From Treponema sp. (GTDB lineage: Bacteria; Spirochaetota; Spirochaetia; Treponematales; Treponemataceae), in the NCBI GenBank assembly GCA_017449285.1, contig JAFSJX010000022.1, positions 1 to 64,000 of the forward strand: a DNA stretch of 64,000 nt, read 5' to 3'. The notes beneath the pieces are model-generated. The model had not been told where the DNA came from. It was given only the letters and a program-made list of their open reading frames with translations, and searched no databases. The stretch's first letter is position 1, and every line of letters begins with the position of its first letter. Positions 1 to 10,886 of this stretch are shown piece by piece. A program made the position numbers and the translations under genes.

Positions 1-2295
<2,295 letters not shown>

Positions 2296-2306
2296 GGAAG
2301 GACGGC

Positions 2307-2933
2307 ATGGCATACTACGACTACTCCGCCCTGAGCGTAAAAAAGAACGGAAGCACGGTCACTCCTACCGCCGTAAAAGTGATAAAAAACGGAAGCACCG
2401 TGCAGATTTACCGCCTCAAGGCGAACGGCACGGACATAATCCACAAATACCTCCGCACGACAATCAGCCTCACGCTCACCGCGACGATGAGGGTGTCCTC
2501 ATACGAATACACGTCCTGCTCGTCAGACTTCGACGAAGGCTTTGTCGAGAGCGTCAGTCTTAGGTTCTCATGGTCTGCGAGCGGCGACAAAACCGTGAGC
2601 AGCATCAAGTTCAGCTCGTACTATGTGGACGTATACAACTCGTCGAGCGGCGGCACGCGCCTCTTCGACTGCTCCGTGAAAACCGAGACGATAGCGAACG
2701 GCACGACGAAGACGCTGGACGGGACATATACGAAAATCCAAAAGCTGCTCTCCGAGGTGCGCGCCTACATATATGTCGGCAGCATGACCGTCACGTTCAC
2801 CGACGGCACTACGGCGACCGTCAGCATCGGCGGGGCGAGCAGGACTGAGACCATCCCGGACCCGAAAGACCATGACAGGACGGACACGTTCACCGCGTCC
2901 TACACGAAATATGCGGACGTGAAGGAGTATTGA
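2307..2933 (+). CDS. Hypothetical phage structural protein (tail-fibre-associated)
   Basis: A 208-residue protein with no recognisable catalytic motif. It is rich in Ser/Thr, short and beta-strand-like, and has two near-identical KNGSTV segments close to its N-terminus. Start ATG is preceded by GGAAGGA, 11 nt after the stop of the fibre gene, so the two are probably co-transcribed. Its stop overlaps the ribosome-binding region of the next gene. Composition and position suggest a tail tip or fibre accessory protein. It is also the nearest candidate substrate for the downstream radical SAM enzyme, but nothing in the sequence proves that. Confidence 0.7.
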   Translation: MAYYDYSALSVKKNGSTVTPTAVKVIKNGSTVQIYRLKANGTDIIHKYLRTTISLTLTATMRVSSYEYTSCSSDFDEGFVESVSLRFSWSASGDKTVSSIKFSSYYVDVYNSSSGGTRLFDCSVKTETIANGTTKTLDGTYTKIQKLLSEVRAYIYVGSMTVTFTDGTTATVSIGGASRTETIPDPKDHDRTDTFTASYTKYADVKEY

Positions 2934-2935
2934 TT

Positions 2936-3907
2936 ATGAAACATCTAATATCGCTTAAATCATCGTATGATGAGGATTTGTTCGTCATAAAGTGGCGCAT
3001 CACGAGGCTGTGCAACCTGCGCTGCTCATACTGCGTACAGAGCCACAGCAGGCAGGAGTACGGCAGGGAGAAGATGGAGGCGGAGACCGAGACGCTCCTG
3101 TGCGCGGCGGCGGACATATCCGCGCTCATGGACAGGCTTGACTGCAAGAAAGCCAAACTTGAATTTGTCGGCGGCGAGGTGAGCCTCTTTGACCTCGAGG
3201 AGATACTTTCCCGCGTCACGTCGGAAAAACTGGCGAGGGTGCAGTTGACCACGAATTTCATGCGGGGGGCGGACTATTACAACTCGCTCGCCTCATATCT
3301 TTCCGGCAGGGGTGTCGAACTGACCATGACGTGCAGCTTCCATTACGAGTTCATTGACATGGACGCATACTTTGCGAAAGCCCTCGCCGTGCGCGGCGGA
3401 TGCACGATATTCGCCTGCGAGATGGTGTCCAACGAGGACAACCAGATGCTGTGCGCGACGTTCCGCGACAGGTGCGAGGAGCTGGGCTTGGATTATTCGA
3501 TAGACGAGGACATCCGCATGGAGAAGGCGCATCTCCGCGGGGAGGGGCGGCTCCTCGGGTGCGGCCGGCGTGTGCGGAAGAGCCCGCGCTACGTCGCCGT
3601 CTTGGAGGACGAGGACGGCACGAGGCACGAGCAGGTGTACATGACGAGGAACGACTTCGTGACCGACGGGAGCATACGCGAGAACTTCCGCAACAAGGTC
3701 ATCAAGACAGGCGGCTACGTCTGCACGCAGTCATGGGACTACCTTTATGTCGAGGTTGACAAGGCGGTTGGTAGGACGGCGACATCAAAGGACTGCACGA
3801 ACAGGATGCCAATATCCGAATTCGTACAGATTGCGCCCTGCGAGTGCGTCCGCAACGGCTGCACCCTCTGCGGTCAGATGAGCCTCCTGCCGAAAAATGG
3901 CTCATAA
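2936..3907 (+). CDS. Radical SAM domain protein encoded within the phage tail cassette
   Basis: The canonical [4Fe-4S]/SAM motif CxxxCxxC (CNLRCSYC) lies at residues 26-33 and a GGE motif (FVGGEVS) about 50 residues later, so the radical SAM core is intact. The C-terminal ~45 residues are cysteine-rich (CTNRMP, then CECVRNGCTLCG), like the auxiliary-cluster (SPASM/twitch) tails of peptide-modifying enzymes, though shorter. A TTG at 2930 is in frame, but ATG 2936 sits 8 nt after AAGGAG and is preferred. It follows the structural gene by 2 nt, so the cassette likely makes and modifies a structural protein, or the gene is a phage-borne cargo enzyme. The substrate is unknown. Confidence 0.85.
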   Translation: MKHLISLKSSYDEDLFVIKWRITRLCNLRCSYCVQSHSRQEYGREKMEAETETLLCAAADISALMDRLDCKKAKLEFVGGEVSLFDLEEILSRVTSEKLARVQLTTNFMRGADYYNSLASYLSGRGVELTMTCSFHYEFIDMDAYFAKALAVRGGCTIFACEMVSNEDNQMLCATFRDRCEELGLDYSIDEDIRMEKAHLRGEGRLLGCGRRVRKSPRYVAVLEDEDGTRHEQVYMTRNDFVTDGSIRENFRNKVIKTGGYVCTQSWDYLYVEVDKAVGRTATSKDCTNRMPISEFVQIAPCECVRNGCTLCGQMSLLPKNGS

Positions 3908-4081
3908 GATACTGCTGTGAGACGTCTTCTCTGCCAGCGTTCGAGTAAAAATTGATGGGAGAGGATAAAATTAGGCATAACAAATGCGGACAGAAACCCG
4001 CAACAACAAGCAATAACGGCTACTTGAAAATTTGGGGGGTGCACAATTCCGTGCATCCGCCATTCTTTTGGAGGAAAAACT

Positions 4082-4228
4082 ATGTTCACAAGAAATCAAA
4101 TCGTAAACGGCGTGGTCAAGTTTATTGAAACTGACATGAGTACAGCTGCGGGTAACGGAACCTCAAAGTTCATCGTCTCGCTGGCAAAAAACGCACTCAA
4201 AAAGAATCCCGCAATCGTCGAGCATTGA
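4082..4228 (+). CDS. Small phage-type protein, N-terminal half of a probable split gene
   Basis: A 48-codon frame starting 7 nt after a GGAGG ribosome-binding site, which ends in TGA overlapping the next frame (TTGA). Read together, this protein and the next one look like a single ~125-residue phage protein: the N-terminal part ends ...KKNPAIVE and the following frame begins KNPLIHAV. I infer that a one-base shift near 4223-4228 split an original gene. The alternatives are genuine translational coupling of two small proteins, or a sequencing error. No classic slippery heptamer is visible at the junction. Confidence 0.55.
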   Translation: MFTRNQIVNGVVKFIETDMSTAAGNGTSKFIVSLAKNALKKNPAIVEH

Positions 4229-4455
4229 AAAATCCGCTGATTCATGCGGTTCTTCCGTCTTCTGACGGAAAGTATGACATCGCGCCGATGACGACAATGC
4301 TCAAAGAAACGATGGCAGAGACGGGAACGCTTCCGCTCAAACTTCCGAAGATTCCGCTTCTTCTTCCCGAAGGTGACGAAATCTGGTTGAACTCAACGGA
4401 CATCGATAAAATTGTCAGCTACATCAACGCGAGTGCTGACACAACGGAGGCTTAA
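4225..4455 (+). CDS. Small phage-type protein, C-terminal half of a probable split gene
   Basis: A 76-codon frame starting at a TTG that overlaps the stop of the preceding frame by four bases. There is no convincing ribosome-binding site of its own, so translation would depend on termination of the upstream frame, or the two are one gene broken by a frameshift. The product is acidic at its C-terminus and has a proline-rich centre (KLPKIPLLLPEG). It ends 1 nt before the next start. Function unknown. Confidence 0.5.
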   Translation: MKNPLIHAVLPSSDGKYDIAPMTTMLKETMAETGTLPLKLPKIPLLLPEGDEIWLNSTDIDKIVSYINASADTTEA

Positions 4456-4456
4456 C

Positions 4457-4918
4457 ATGAATTTCCACATGCTTTTGAAAGAATCAATCGAAGACGAGAG
4501 CGAGGGCATCACCCGATATGAAAAACTTGCTGCAATGGCACCATCGGAATATGCGCCGATACTGCGTGACATCGCAAAAGAAGAAAGCCAGTACCTTGAA
4601 TTCCTTTCCGAAATTGCAGGCAAAACTGCTCACATGTACGATGATGGGGAAACGGGAACGCCGTCACAAAATGAAAATTCCGAGACACCCTCACCCATGC
4701 AGGATGACCAGTTGAAGCATCTTCAAAACGACATGGTCGAAATCAAATCCCTACTGGTTGAGGTTCTTACTGTACTAAAAAGAAACGGTCATACAGGAGA
4801 TAAAACTATAGATTCTCCTGATGCGACCGAAACAGGACAAATGCCCGATGCCGAAGACGAAACCCCCGCTAAAGACGACGTTTCAACAATGTCTGCACCA
4901 ATGGGAATCATTCATTAA
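4457..4918 (+). CDS. Hypothetical phage protein with ferritin-like N-terminal helix pair
   Basis: ATG 4457 lies 8 nt after GGAGG and directly follows the previous stop; an in-frame upstream extension to 4412 lacks a ribosome-binding site. The first ~65 residues (LLKESIEDESEGITRYEKLA..., then IAKEESQYLEFLSEIA) have the E-x-x-x spacing of ferritin/rubrerythrin-like helices, although a full four-helix iron site is not evident. A hydrophilic low-complexity linker and a predicted coiled-coil stretch (LKHLQNDMVEIKSLLVEVLTVLKRN) follow. It is the last gene of the phage block and is followed by a hairpin. Confidence 0.65.
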   Translation: MNFHMLLKESIEDESEGITRYEKLAAMAPSEYAPILRDIAKEESQYLEFLSEIAGKTAHMYDDGETGTPSQNENSETPSPMQDDQLKHLQNDMVEIKSLLVEVLTVLKRNGHTGDKTIDSPDATETGQMPDAEDETPAKDDVSTMSAPMGIIH

Positions 4919-4925
4919 AAGAAGA

Positions 4926-4965
4926 GACGGCGTATACATTTTTTGTATATTCCGTCGCTTTCTTC
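4926..4965 (+). terminator. Hairpin closing the phage gene block
   Basis: GACGGCGTATACA pairs with TGTATATTCCGTC (two G-T or mismatched positions) around a TTTT loop, followed by a pyrimidine-rich stretch. It is 7 nt after the last phage stop codon. The run of T lies in the loop rather than after the stem, so terminator activity is only probable. Confidence 0.5.
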
Positions 4966-5018
4966 TAGTTAAAAATATCAATTTTTCTTAAAATTTTTGT
5001 GTTAATAGCTTCTCAAAA

Positions 5019-5120
5019 CTACAAAAAATCTCCATGTCTTTTCCGCTCATTTCTGATTTGCGCGTCTTTGGCAATGATTGTCTGTGCCTTTGACAGCAAA
5101 TCTTTGTAGTTTTCACTCAT
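5019..5120 (-). CDS. Possible 33-residue small protein
   Basis: On the minus strand, AAGGTGG lies about 6 nt before an ATG that opens a 33-codon frame, MSENYKDLLSKAQ..., ending HGDFL. The product would be a charged amphipathic helix. It occupies the otherwise empty 4,966-5,225 interval between the phage block and the LRR lipoprotein. The good ribosome-binding site is the main support; length and lack of any known relative keep confidence low. The rest of the interval holds a GC-rich nested inverted repeat (5,148-5,189) and nothing else that I recognise. Confidence 0.3.
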   Translation of the reverse strand: MSENYKDLLSKAQTIIAKDAQIRNERKRHGDFL

Positions 5121-5225
5121 AAAAACCACCTTGTCTATTTTATTTTCCCCGCACCGAACAGCAACGCTGTATTTTGTGGTGCGTGGGAGTTACCAATTTT
5201 GGATGCACAGGGGGTGCGGTTATTG

Positions 5226-7436
5226 TTACTCTTTCTTATAAAAATCATACTCTGTGTATGTTGTCTTGAGGCAAGTAGCAATATAAGTGGATAAGTAGCA
5301 CCCACGTATTTTCACCGTTTCAACATCGTCGCTATAATCGAGCTTACAATCCCATACAGAATCCTCACCCTCAAAAAGTGCCCAAGTAAGACCAGAGTTT
5401 TTAAAAGCTCTGCTACCAATCCAATTTACAGACTCAGGTATTGTAATGGTTGTCAACGAACTACAGCCATAGAAAGCATAATGTCCGATGCTTGTCACAT
5501 TCGCTGGAATAGTAATTTTTGACAGCGCACTACAACCACAGAAAGCATAATCTCCAATGCTCGTCACATTTTCAGGAATAGTAATTTCTGTCAATGAATT
5601 ACAGTAAGCGAAAGCCCATCCATCGATGCTTGTCACATTTTCAGGAATAGTAATTTTTGACAGCGAACTACAGCCACGGAAAGCACCATTTCCGATGCTC
5701 GTCACTGTATTTGGAATGGCGATTTCTGCCAAAGAAGTACAGCCATAGAAAGCATCACTTTCAATGCTCGTCACAGTTTCAGGAAGAGCAATTTCTGTTA
5801 GCGCACTACAGCCATGAAAAGCTCTGTTTCCGATGCTCGTCACTGTATTTGGAATGGCGATTTCTGCCAAAGAACTACAGCCAAAGAAAGCCTCACTTCC
5901 AATGCTCGTCACAGTATTTGGAATAGAAATTTTTGCCAAAGAAGTACAATCATAGAAAGCACGACTTTCAATGCTCGTCACAGTTTCAGGAATATCCATT
6001 TCTCTCAGCGAACTACAGCCAAAGAAAGCACTGCTTCCGATGCACGTCACATTTTCAGGAATAGCAATTTCTGTCAGCGAACTACAGCCATAGAAAGCAC
6101 TGCTTCCGATGCTCGTCACACTTTCAGGAATTGTAATTTTTTTCAATGAAGTACAGTTTCTGAAAGCAGAATCCCCGATGCTCGTTATACCTTCCGGGAG
6201 CAACACTGCAACCAGAGAAGTACATCTAGGAGAACTATAACTAAGAGAAGAATCAAAAAAAGCTTCGTACGGGATAGCCGTTACCCCTGTGATTTCGGAC
6301 ATATCAAGCGTAACGGCACGCGTAGATGAAATACTCGCACTTCTAAATCTTGAACAAAAACCAGAAAGGGCTTCATCCGTCCACTCGCCCAATAAGAGTA
6401 TTGTGTATGTATCTCCGTATTCAGAACTTGCAAAAGAAGCATTCATATAATTTTGTGCGGTTACGGCACAGCCTTCATACCATTTCGCATACAGCACGAC
6501 ATTTTCCGCCTGTGTTCCAGAAATCTCCGTCACAGGGTCGCCCGTTCCGTCTGCGCTCGTGTACCAGCCCATAAATGTGTAGCCCGGTTTATTTTTCATT
6601 TGGTCGGTACTTGGAAGTTCAACGCCTTCATATCGCGTGTAAACGGTTTTTGGCGTGTACGAGTCTTTATACTCTCCCGCGTCAGTCAAGGTGATTGTGT
6701 ACACTTCGTTCAGTTTTATATCCCGCTCGGCTTCGCTTGTGCTTCCGCCCACGATTTTGACCAGTTCGCTGAATGTGCTTACAAGCATGGTACACTCTTC
6801 ATCTGCGTAGAACCACGCGTTAAGGCGGTATGTGCATGTGCCGACTTTGATATTGTCATGAAACATCGCTGTTGCAGTGTCAGATTCTTCTAACGGAGTA
6901 ATCGATAAGGAGTTTGTGCCGTCATATAGTTCATCCGTATCTAGCGTATACAAGCCCGCTTTTGCCGCTTTTACGGCGGTCGCGCTCGGAATCTTGAAGG
7001 TCACATTCACATTTCCGCTAGAACTTGAATTTTCCTCATCAAGTGAAAGCGTAAAATGAAGCGTGTTTTTGCCCTGCAGAATCTCCCTGTTTGAAATCGT
7101 GCCCACGAAGTAAGTACTGTAGTTTTTGCATGCGGTAAGTTTCAGTTCATACCAAGTGCCTGCCGAAATCGCAATTTTCGCTTCAAGCAGTTGTTCATAG
7201 GTCATGCCACCCGTCAAGGTATCTTCTTTATCAGTTTCGGTTTTCTTTCCATAAAAATTAAAGTGACTCATTCCTTCCAAAGTAAAAGTACTCGGGCATA
7301 TCGTGCGTTCGGCTCCTGCCTCAATGCAGATGTATGCGCCGCCTGTTCCGCCATCTTCTTCTGTGTCGATGTTATTGCAGGCGTTCAGTGCGAGAATTGA
7401 AAAAATCCCTGCGAAAAATAATACAAATCGCTTCAT
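5226..7436 (-). CDS. BspA-type leucine-rich-repeat surface lipoprotein
   Basis: A 736-residue lipoprotein: signal peptide with lipobox LNAC (Cys20), a beta-rich N-terminal region, one InlB B-repeat-like module around residues 285-322 (PGYTFMGWYTSADG...LYAKW), then about twelve LRR_5 repeats of 23 residues (consensus LxxIxIPxxVTSIGxxAFxGCSS) to about residue 690, and a short C-terminal cap. Such proteins in oral and gut treponemes and Bacteroidetes bind host matrix or other bacteria. Its start overlaps the stop of the upstream lipoprotein gene by four bases (ATGA), so the two are translationally coupled. The near-identical LRR units are prone to recombination. Confidence 0.9.
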   Translation of the reverse strand: MKRFVLFFAGIFSILALNACNNIDTEEDGGTGGAYICIEAGAERTICPSTFTLEGMSHFNFYGKKTETDKEDTLTGGMTYEQLLEAKIAISAGTWYELKLTACKNYSTYFVGTISNREILQGKNTLHFTLSLDEENSSSSGNVNVTFKIPSATAVKAAKAGLYTLDTDELYDGTNSLSITPLEESDTATAMFHDNIKVGTCTYRLNAWFYADEECTMLVSTFSELVKIVGGSTSEAERDIKLNEVYTITLTDAGEYKDSYTPKTVYTRYEGVELPSTDQMKNKPGYTFMGWYTSADGTGDPVTEISGTQAENVVLYAKWYEGCAVTAQNYMNASFASSEYGDTYTILLLGEWTDEALSGFCSRFRSASISSTRAVTLDMSEITGVTAIPYEAFFDSSLSYSSPRCTSLVAVLLPEGITSIGDSAFRNCTSLKKITIPESVTSIGSSAFYGCSSLTEIAIPENVTCIGSSAFFGCSSLREMDIPETVTSIESRAFYDCTSLAKISIPNTVTSIGSEAFFGCSSLAEIAIPNTVTSIGNRAFHGCSALTEIALPETVTSIESDAFYGCTSLAEIAIPNTVTSIGNGAFRGCSSLSKITIPENVTSIDGWAFAYCNSLTEITIPENVTSIGDYAFCGCSALSKITIPANVTSIGHYAFYGCSSLTTITIPESVNWIGSRAFKNSGLTWALFEGEDSVWDCKLDYSDDVETVKIRGCYLSTYIATCLKTTYTEYDFYKKE

Positions 7437-8455
7437 TCGTTGCCCCCTACCGTGATATATGCTCGTGCTGAATAGAATTCGCCGCCTTTTTCGGCTTCCA
7501 CGCTCACTTCATAAACGCCTCTTGCCCATGAAGCGGTGTCGAGCGTCAAAATGTTGCCAGTTTCAGTTTGCACTGTGCCGTCAACTCGCCAGACGTACTT
7601 TTCAAAGCCAGTTTCTGCCGTGAGCGTCCATGAGTTTCCGTTTTGCGTTGTCGTTATGAAAATTTCCGTGTCGTCTTCATGAAGTTCAACGGTAATCGAA
7701 GAATTTTTCACCCATTTTGAGCTAAGCCTTTCATCACTTGTCACTGTGTAAGAGCCTGGAAGTAATTCAATCTCAGTTCCGTCCTTATAAATATACCAAT
7801 AAGCGAAAATGTAGCCTTCATCCGCAGGTGGCAATTCAGGCAAGTGCTCGCTTGTAAGGACGGTGCCTTCTGGCACTTTGGCGTTTTCCGGCTTAGTTCC
7901 GTATGGAGTCGAATAATATATGGTATAGTATGGAAGCCACTTTGCCACAAGCGTCACATCTTTCGTCACGGTGTATGTTCCAGCTACCGCCAATGTGTCT
8001 CCGTCATACCAGCCGGCAAATTTCGCAGAATCAGACGAAAGATTCGGCAATTCCGTTTCTGTGAGCACCGTGCCTTCTGGTACTTTGGCATTTCCTGGCG
8101 TACTCACGTATGAAGTCGAATAAGATATGGTTCGGTACGGAATCCACTTTGCCACAAGCGTCACATTTTTTGTCACGGTGTATGTTCCCGCCACCGCCAA
8201 TGTTTCTCCGTCATACCATCCGACAAATTTCGCAGAATCAGACGGAAGATTCGGCAATTCCGCTTCTGTGAGCACCGTGTTTTCCTTAACGGTGATTCTT
8301 GAAACACTTCCGTATGCGCTTTGATACGAAACAGTATATTTTGTTTCTGAATTCTGCGGATTGTTATCATCGTCTGCGCCCGAACCACAGGCAATAAATC
8401 CCCCGACAACAAAAAGCGTACAAAGAAGCAAGACAATTTTTTTGACATGAATCAT
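7433..8455 (-). CDS. Lipoprotein with tandem InlB B-type repeats
   Basis: A lipoprotein signal peptide ending GFIAC (Cys23 from ATG 8455) is followed by three InlB B / Flg_new-type modules of about 65 residues, each with the pattern YTV..SYxxxYG...FxGWYDG...TLVAKW. Modules 1 and 2 are nearly identical. The C-terminal ~90 residues form a separate beta-domain without an obvious family. A GTG at 8461 is also possible; GGGGG upstream fits ATG 8455 slightly better. It is the first gene of a two-gene operon with the LRR lipoprotein, and a surface adhesion role is inferred from that pairing. Confidence 0.85.
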   Translation of the reverse strand: MIHVKKIVLLLCTLFVVGGFIACGSGADDDNNPQNSETKYTVSYQSAYGSVSRITVKENTVLTEAELPNLPSDSAKFVGWYDGETLAVAGTYTVTKNVTLVAKWIPYRTISYSTSYVSTPGNAKVPEGTVLTETELPNLSSDSAKFAGWYDGDTLAVAGTYTVTKDVTLVAKWLPYYTIYYSTPYGTKPENAKVPEGTVLTSEHLPELPPADEGYIFAYWYIYKDGTEIELLPGSYTVTSDERLSSKWVKNSSITVELHEDDTEIFITTTQNGNSWTLTAETGFEKYVWRVDGTVQTETGNILTLDTASWARGVYEVSVEAEKGGEFYSARAYITVGGNE

Positions 8456-8475
8456 ATCCACACGCCCCCTTTTAA

Positions 8476-8568
8476 GGATAATTTTTTATTCGATATGCAT
8501 TATAATTATATAACACTTTATCCTTTTCAACAACAGTCGGATAATATTTTACTATCATACGGATAATG
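8476..8568. promoter_or_regulatory. Divergent regulatory region with repeated GGATAAT motif
   Basis: Between the lipoprotein operon and the XRE gene, GGATAATT (8476), CGGATAATAT (8538) and CGGATAATG (8560) occur as direct copies and TTATCC (8518) as an inverted one. The last copy overlaps the XRE start codon. A candidate XRE promoter is TCAACA (8527) - 17 nt - TACTAT (8550). The spacing suggests operator sites for the adjacent XRE protein. Confidence 0.4.
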
Positions 8569-8889
8569 AAATTTCATGAGAATTTGCGTTTTTTGATGGA
8601 CGCGAAAGGCATACAAATAAAAGAGCTTGCTTCAAAAGCGGGAATCAGCGAAAACACCGTAAAGACATATTTGCGCTCAGCCTCGGCAGAACCAAAACTG
8701 AGCAAAGCGATTGCAATAGCGAAGGCATTGGACACAACGGTTGAGGATTTATGCGATGAAAATTCAAAATATTCTTATGACAATCTTCATTTCACATCGG
8801 TTTTTTCCGCGCTTTCTGAGAATGACAAGAAATCTGTTTTAGTTCTTATGAAGGAAATGACGCGGCATTATGCGCAAAAACAGGGCTAA
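8566..8889 (+). CDS. XRE-family helix-turn-helix regulator
   Basis: A 107-residue protein whose first ~65 residues form a classic XRE helix-turn-helix (IKELASKAGISENTVKTYLR), followed by a short helical tail. It is divergent from the two surface lipoproteins and has GGATAAT-type repeats in its promoter, so it may control itself and that operon. Its last four bases overlap the stop region of recQ on the other strand. There is no Shine-Dalgarno; the candidate -10 lies about 10 nt before the ATG, implying a very short leader. Confidence 0.85.
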   Translation: MKFHENLRFLMDAKGIQIKELASKAGISENTVKTYLRSASAEPKLSKAIAIAKALDTTVEDLCDENSKYSYDNLHFTSVFSALSENDKKSVLVLMKEMTRHYAQKQG

Positions 8890-10880
8890 GAATCACACAT
8901 CACGCGAAGAATCGCTTCTCCGTAGCGTTCCGCCTTGCGCTCGCCAATGCCCGTCACCATGAGCAAGTCTTCGTGCGTGCGCGGCTTTAATGCGACCAGT
9001 TCGTACAATGTCTTGTCGCCAAAGATGATGTAGGGCGGCACATTTTCCTCCGCCGCTTCCTTTCTCCGCCATTTTTTGAGCGCGTCAATCAATGCGGCAT
9101 TTTCCGCGCTTTGCCCCGAGCCGTCCTGCGTGAGCGCGTTAGCCATCTGCACGGTGTAGGCGGCGGAAAGTTGTTTTTTGCCCCGCGATTTTTTGCTTAC
9201 GGGCTTGGGGAACATCATGCCGCCGTTTGCCCCCGAAGCCGCGCGGTTTTTCGGCATGAACGCAGCACTTGCGGCAAGGCCATCGCGCGAAGCATTTCCC
9301 GCAGCAGGGGCATCACCCGCCGTCCGCGCAAACGACAGGGAAAGCCTGACTGTCTCACGGTTTCGGAGCGCGGCACTTCCCTTGTTCGTAATCTGGAGGA
9401 CATTGTAATCTTCTGTTTTCGTAAGGTATTCCTCGTCAAGGAGCGCGTTCACCAGCTCAAACCATTGGTCGCGGTCAAGTTCGCACCCGATGCCGTAGGT
9501 GGAAAGTTCATTGTGATGATTTTCCAGAATCCGTTTTTGCCGCGAGCCGAGGAGGACATCAATCACGTAACTTGCCCCATAGCGGGAATTGGTGCGGATA
9601 ATGCAACTGAGCAGTTTTTGCACGGGAACTGTCATGTCCACCTGCGGAATCTCGCCCAAATCGCACACATCGCAGCAGGAGCCAGCCTCACGGGATGCTT
9701 CCCCAGGATTATACTTCTCGCCAAAGTAGCCCAAAAGCGTTTTTCTGCGGCAAGTGCGGCTGGTGGCATATCCAATCATGCCCTGCAAAAGCTGCTCTGA
9801 CTTCTCACGGTCGACCGCCTCGTCAAAAAAATAGCGGATTTTGTGGATGTCGCCCGCGCTGTACAAGAGCAAGGCTTCGCTGGCCAATCCATCCCGCCCC
9901 GCACGTCCGATTTCCTGATAATATTGCTCCAGCGATTTAGGAATCTCATGGTGAATCACAAAGCGCACGTTGGGCTTGTCAATTCCCATGCCGAATGCAA
10001 GGGTTGCCACCATAATCTGCACTTCATCGCGGATAAATTTGGTCTGATGGTCAGCGCGTTCCTCGTCGCTCAAGCCTGCGTGATAGTTCAGCACGGAATA
10101 GCCCAGTTTTTCCAGCTGTTCGGTCAGCGTGTCCACCTGCTTTCGGGAAAAACAATAGATGATGCCGCTTTCGCCCCAGTGCCGACGGATACAGTCCACA
10201 ATCTGCGCCAGTCCGTTCTGTTTGGGAACGACGTTCAGATAAATGTTCGCGCGGTCAAAACTGGAAACAAGCACTTCGGGATTTTCAAGACCAAGATTCC
10301 TTACAATATCCTCGCGCACCTGTTTGGTTGCCGTCGCCGTGAGCGCAAGACAGACCGCACTGGGAAACTGCTTCATAATAGAAGAAATCTCCAGATAATC
10401 AGGACGAAAGTCGTGCCCCCACTCGCTTACACAATGCGCCTCGTCAATCGTAATGCACTTCACCGTCACCCGCTCATCATGCAGAAGGTCACGGATTCGC
10501 GCGGTGGCAAGTCCTTCGGGCGACACATAGACAATTTTGGTCTCACCTCGGCGGATGGCATTCATGGAGTCCACGTAATCTTCCCAGTCCACCGTGCTGT
10601 TCAAAAAGACCGCGCTCACACCCGCCGCATTCAGAGTCGCCACCTGATCCTGCATCAGCGAAATGAGCGGCGAGACCACCACCGTAAGCCCGTCAAAAAT
10701 GAGCGCGGGTATCTGATAGCAGAGGGATTTTCCGCCGCCCGTCGGCATGACCGCAAGAGTATCGCGCCCGGAAAGCACATGAGAAATAATGTCCTTTTGC
10801 AAAAGCCTGAATGAATCGTAGCCGAAGACGCTTTTGAGCACTTTTTCGGGCGACGCACCGACAAAATCCGACTGGTTCAT
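8886..10880 (-). CDS. recQ: ATP-dependent DNA helicase RecQ
   Basis: A 3'-5' superfamily 2 helicase for recombination and fork repair. Walker A (PTGGGKS) is at residues 46-52, the DEAH box with the aromatic-rich loop (DEAHCVSEWGHDFRP) near 146, and motif VI (QEIGRAGRDG) near 325. The RecQ zinc-site cysteines (C..., CCDVC) fall near 373-405, followed by a winged helix and a C-terminal HRDC domain (about 585-664). At 664 residues it is of usual length. It follows higA by 6 nt with no clear ribosome-binding site, so it may be expressed from the higBA transcript or by coupling. Confidence 0.95.
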   Translation of the reverse strand: MNQSDFVGASPEKVLKSVFGYDSFRLLQKDIISHVLSGRDTLAVMPTGGGKSLCYQIPALIFDGLTVVVSPLISLMQDQVATLNAAGVSAVFLNSTVDWEDYVDSMNAIRRGETKIVYVSPEGLATARIRDLLHDERVTVKCITIDEAHCVSEWGHDFRPDYLEISSIMKQFPSAVCLALTATATKQVREDIVRNLGLENPEVLVSSFDRANIYLNVVPKQNGLAQIVDCIRRHWGESGIIYCFSRKQVDTLTEQLEKLGYSVLNYHAGLSDEERADHQTKFIRDEVQIMVATLAFGMGIDKPNVRFVIHHEIPKSLEQYYQEIGRAGRDGLASEALLLYSAGDIHKIRYFFDEAVDREKSEQLLQGMIGYATSRTCRRKTLLGYFGEKYNPGEASREAGSCCDVCDLGEIPQVDMTVPVQKLLSCIIRTNSRYGASYVIDVLLGSRQKRILENHHNELSTYGIGCELDRDQWFELVNALLDEEYLTKTEDYNVLQITNKGSAALRNRETVRLSLSFARTAGDAPAAGNASRDGLAASAAFMPKNRAASGANGGMMFPKPVSKKSRGKKQLSAAYTVQMANALTQDGSGQSAENAALIDALKKWRRKEAAEENVPPYIIFGDKTLYELVALKPRTHEDLLMVTGIGERKAERYGEAILRVMCDS

Positions 10881-10886
10881 TTCAGG

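Noticed and set aside
5148-5189. Terminator of the LRR lipoprotein gene
   Set aside because: The nested inverted repeat is GC-rich but has no T-tract on the minus strand after the stem, so I did not call it.
9843-10814. 323-codon plus-strand frame inside recQ
   Set aside because: It lies antisense to an intact RecQ with all helicase motifs, and has no ribosome-binding site or recognisable family.
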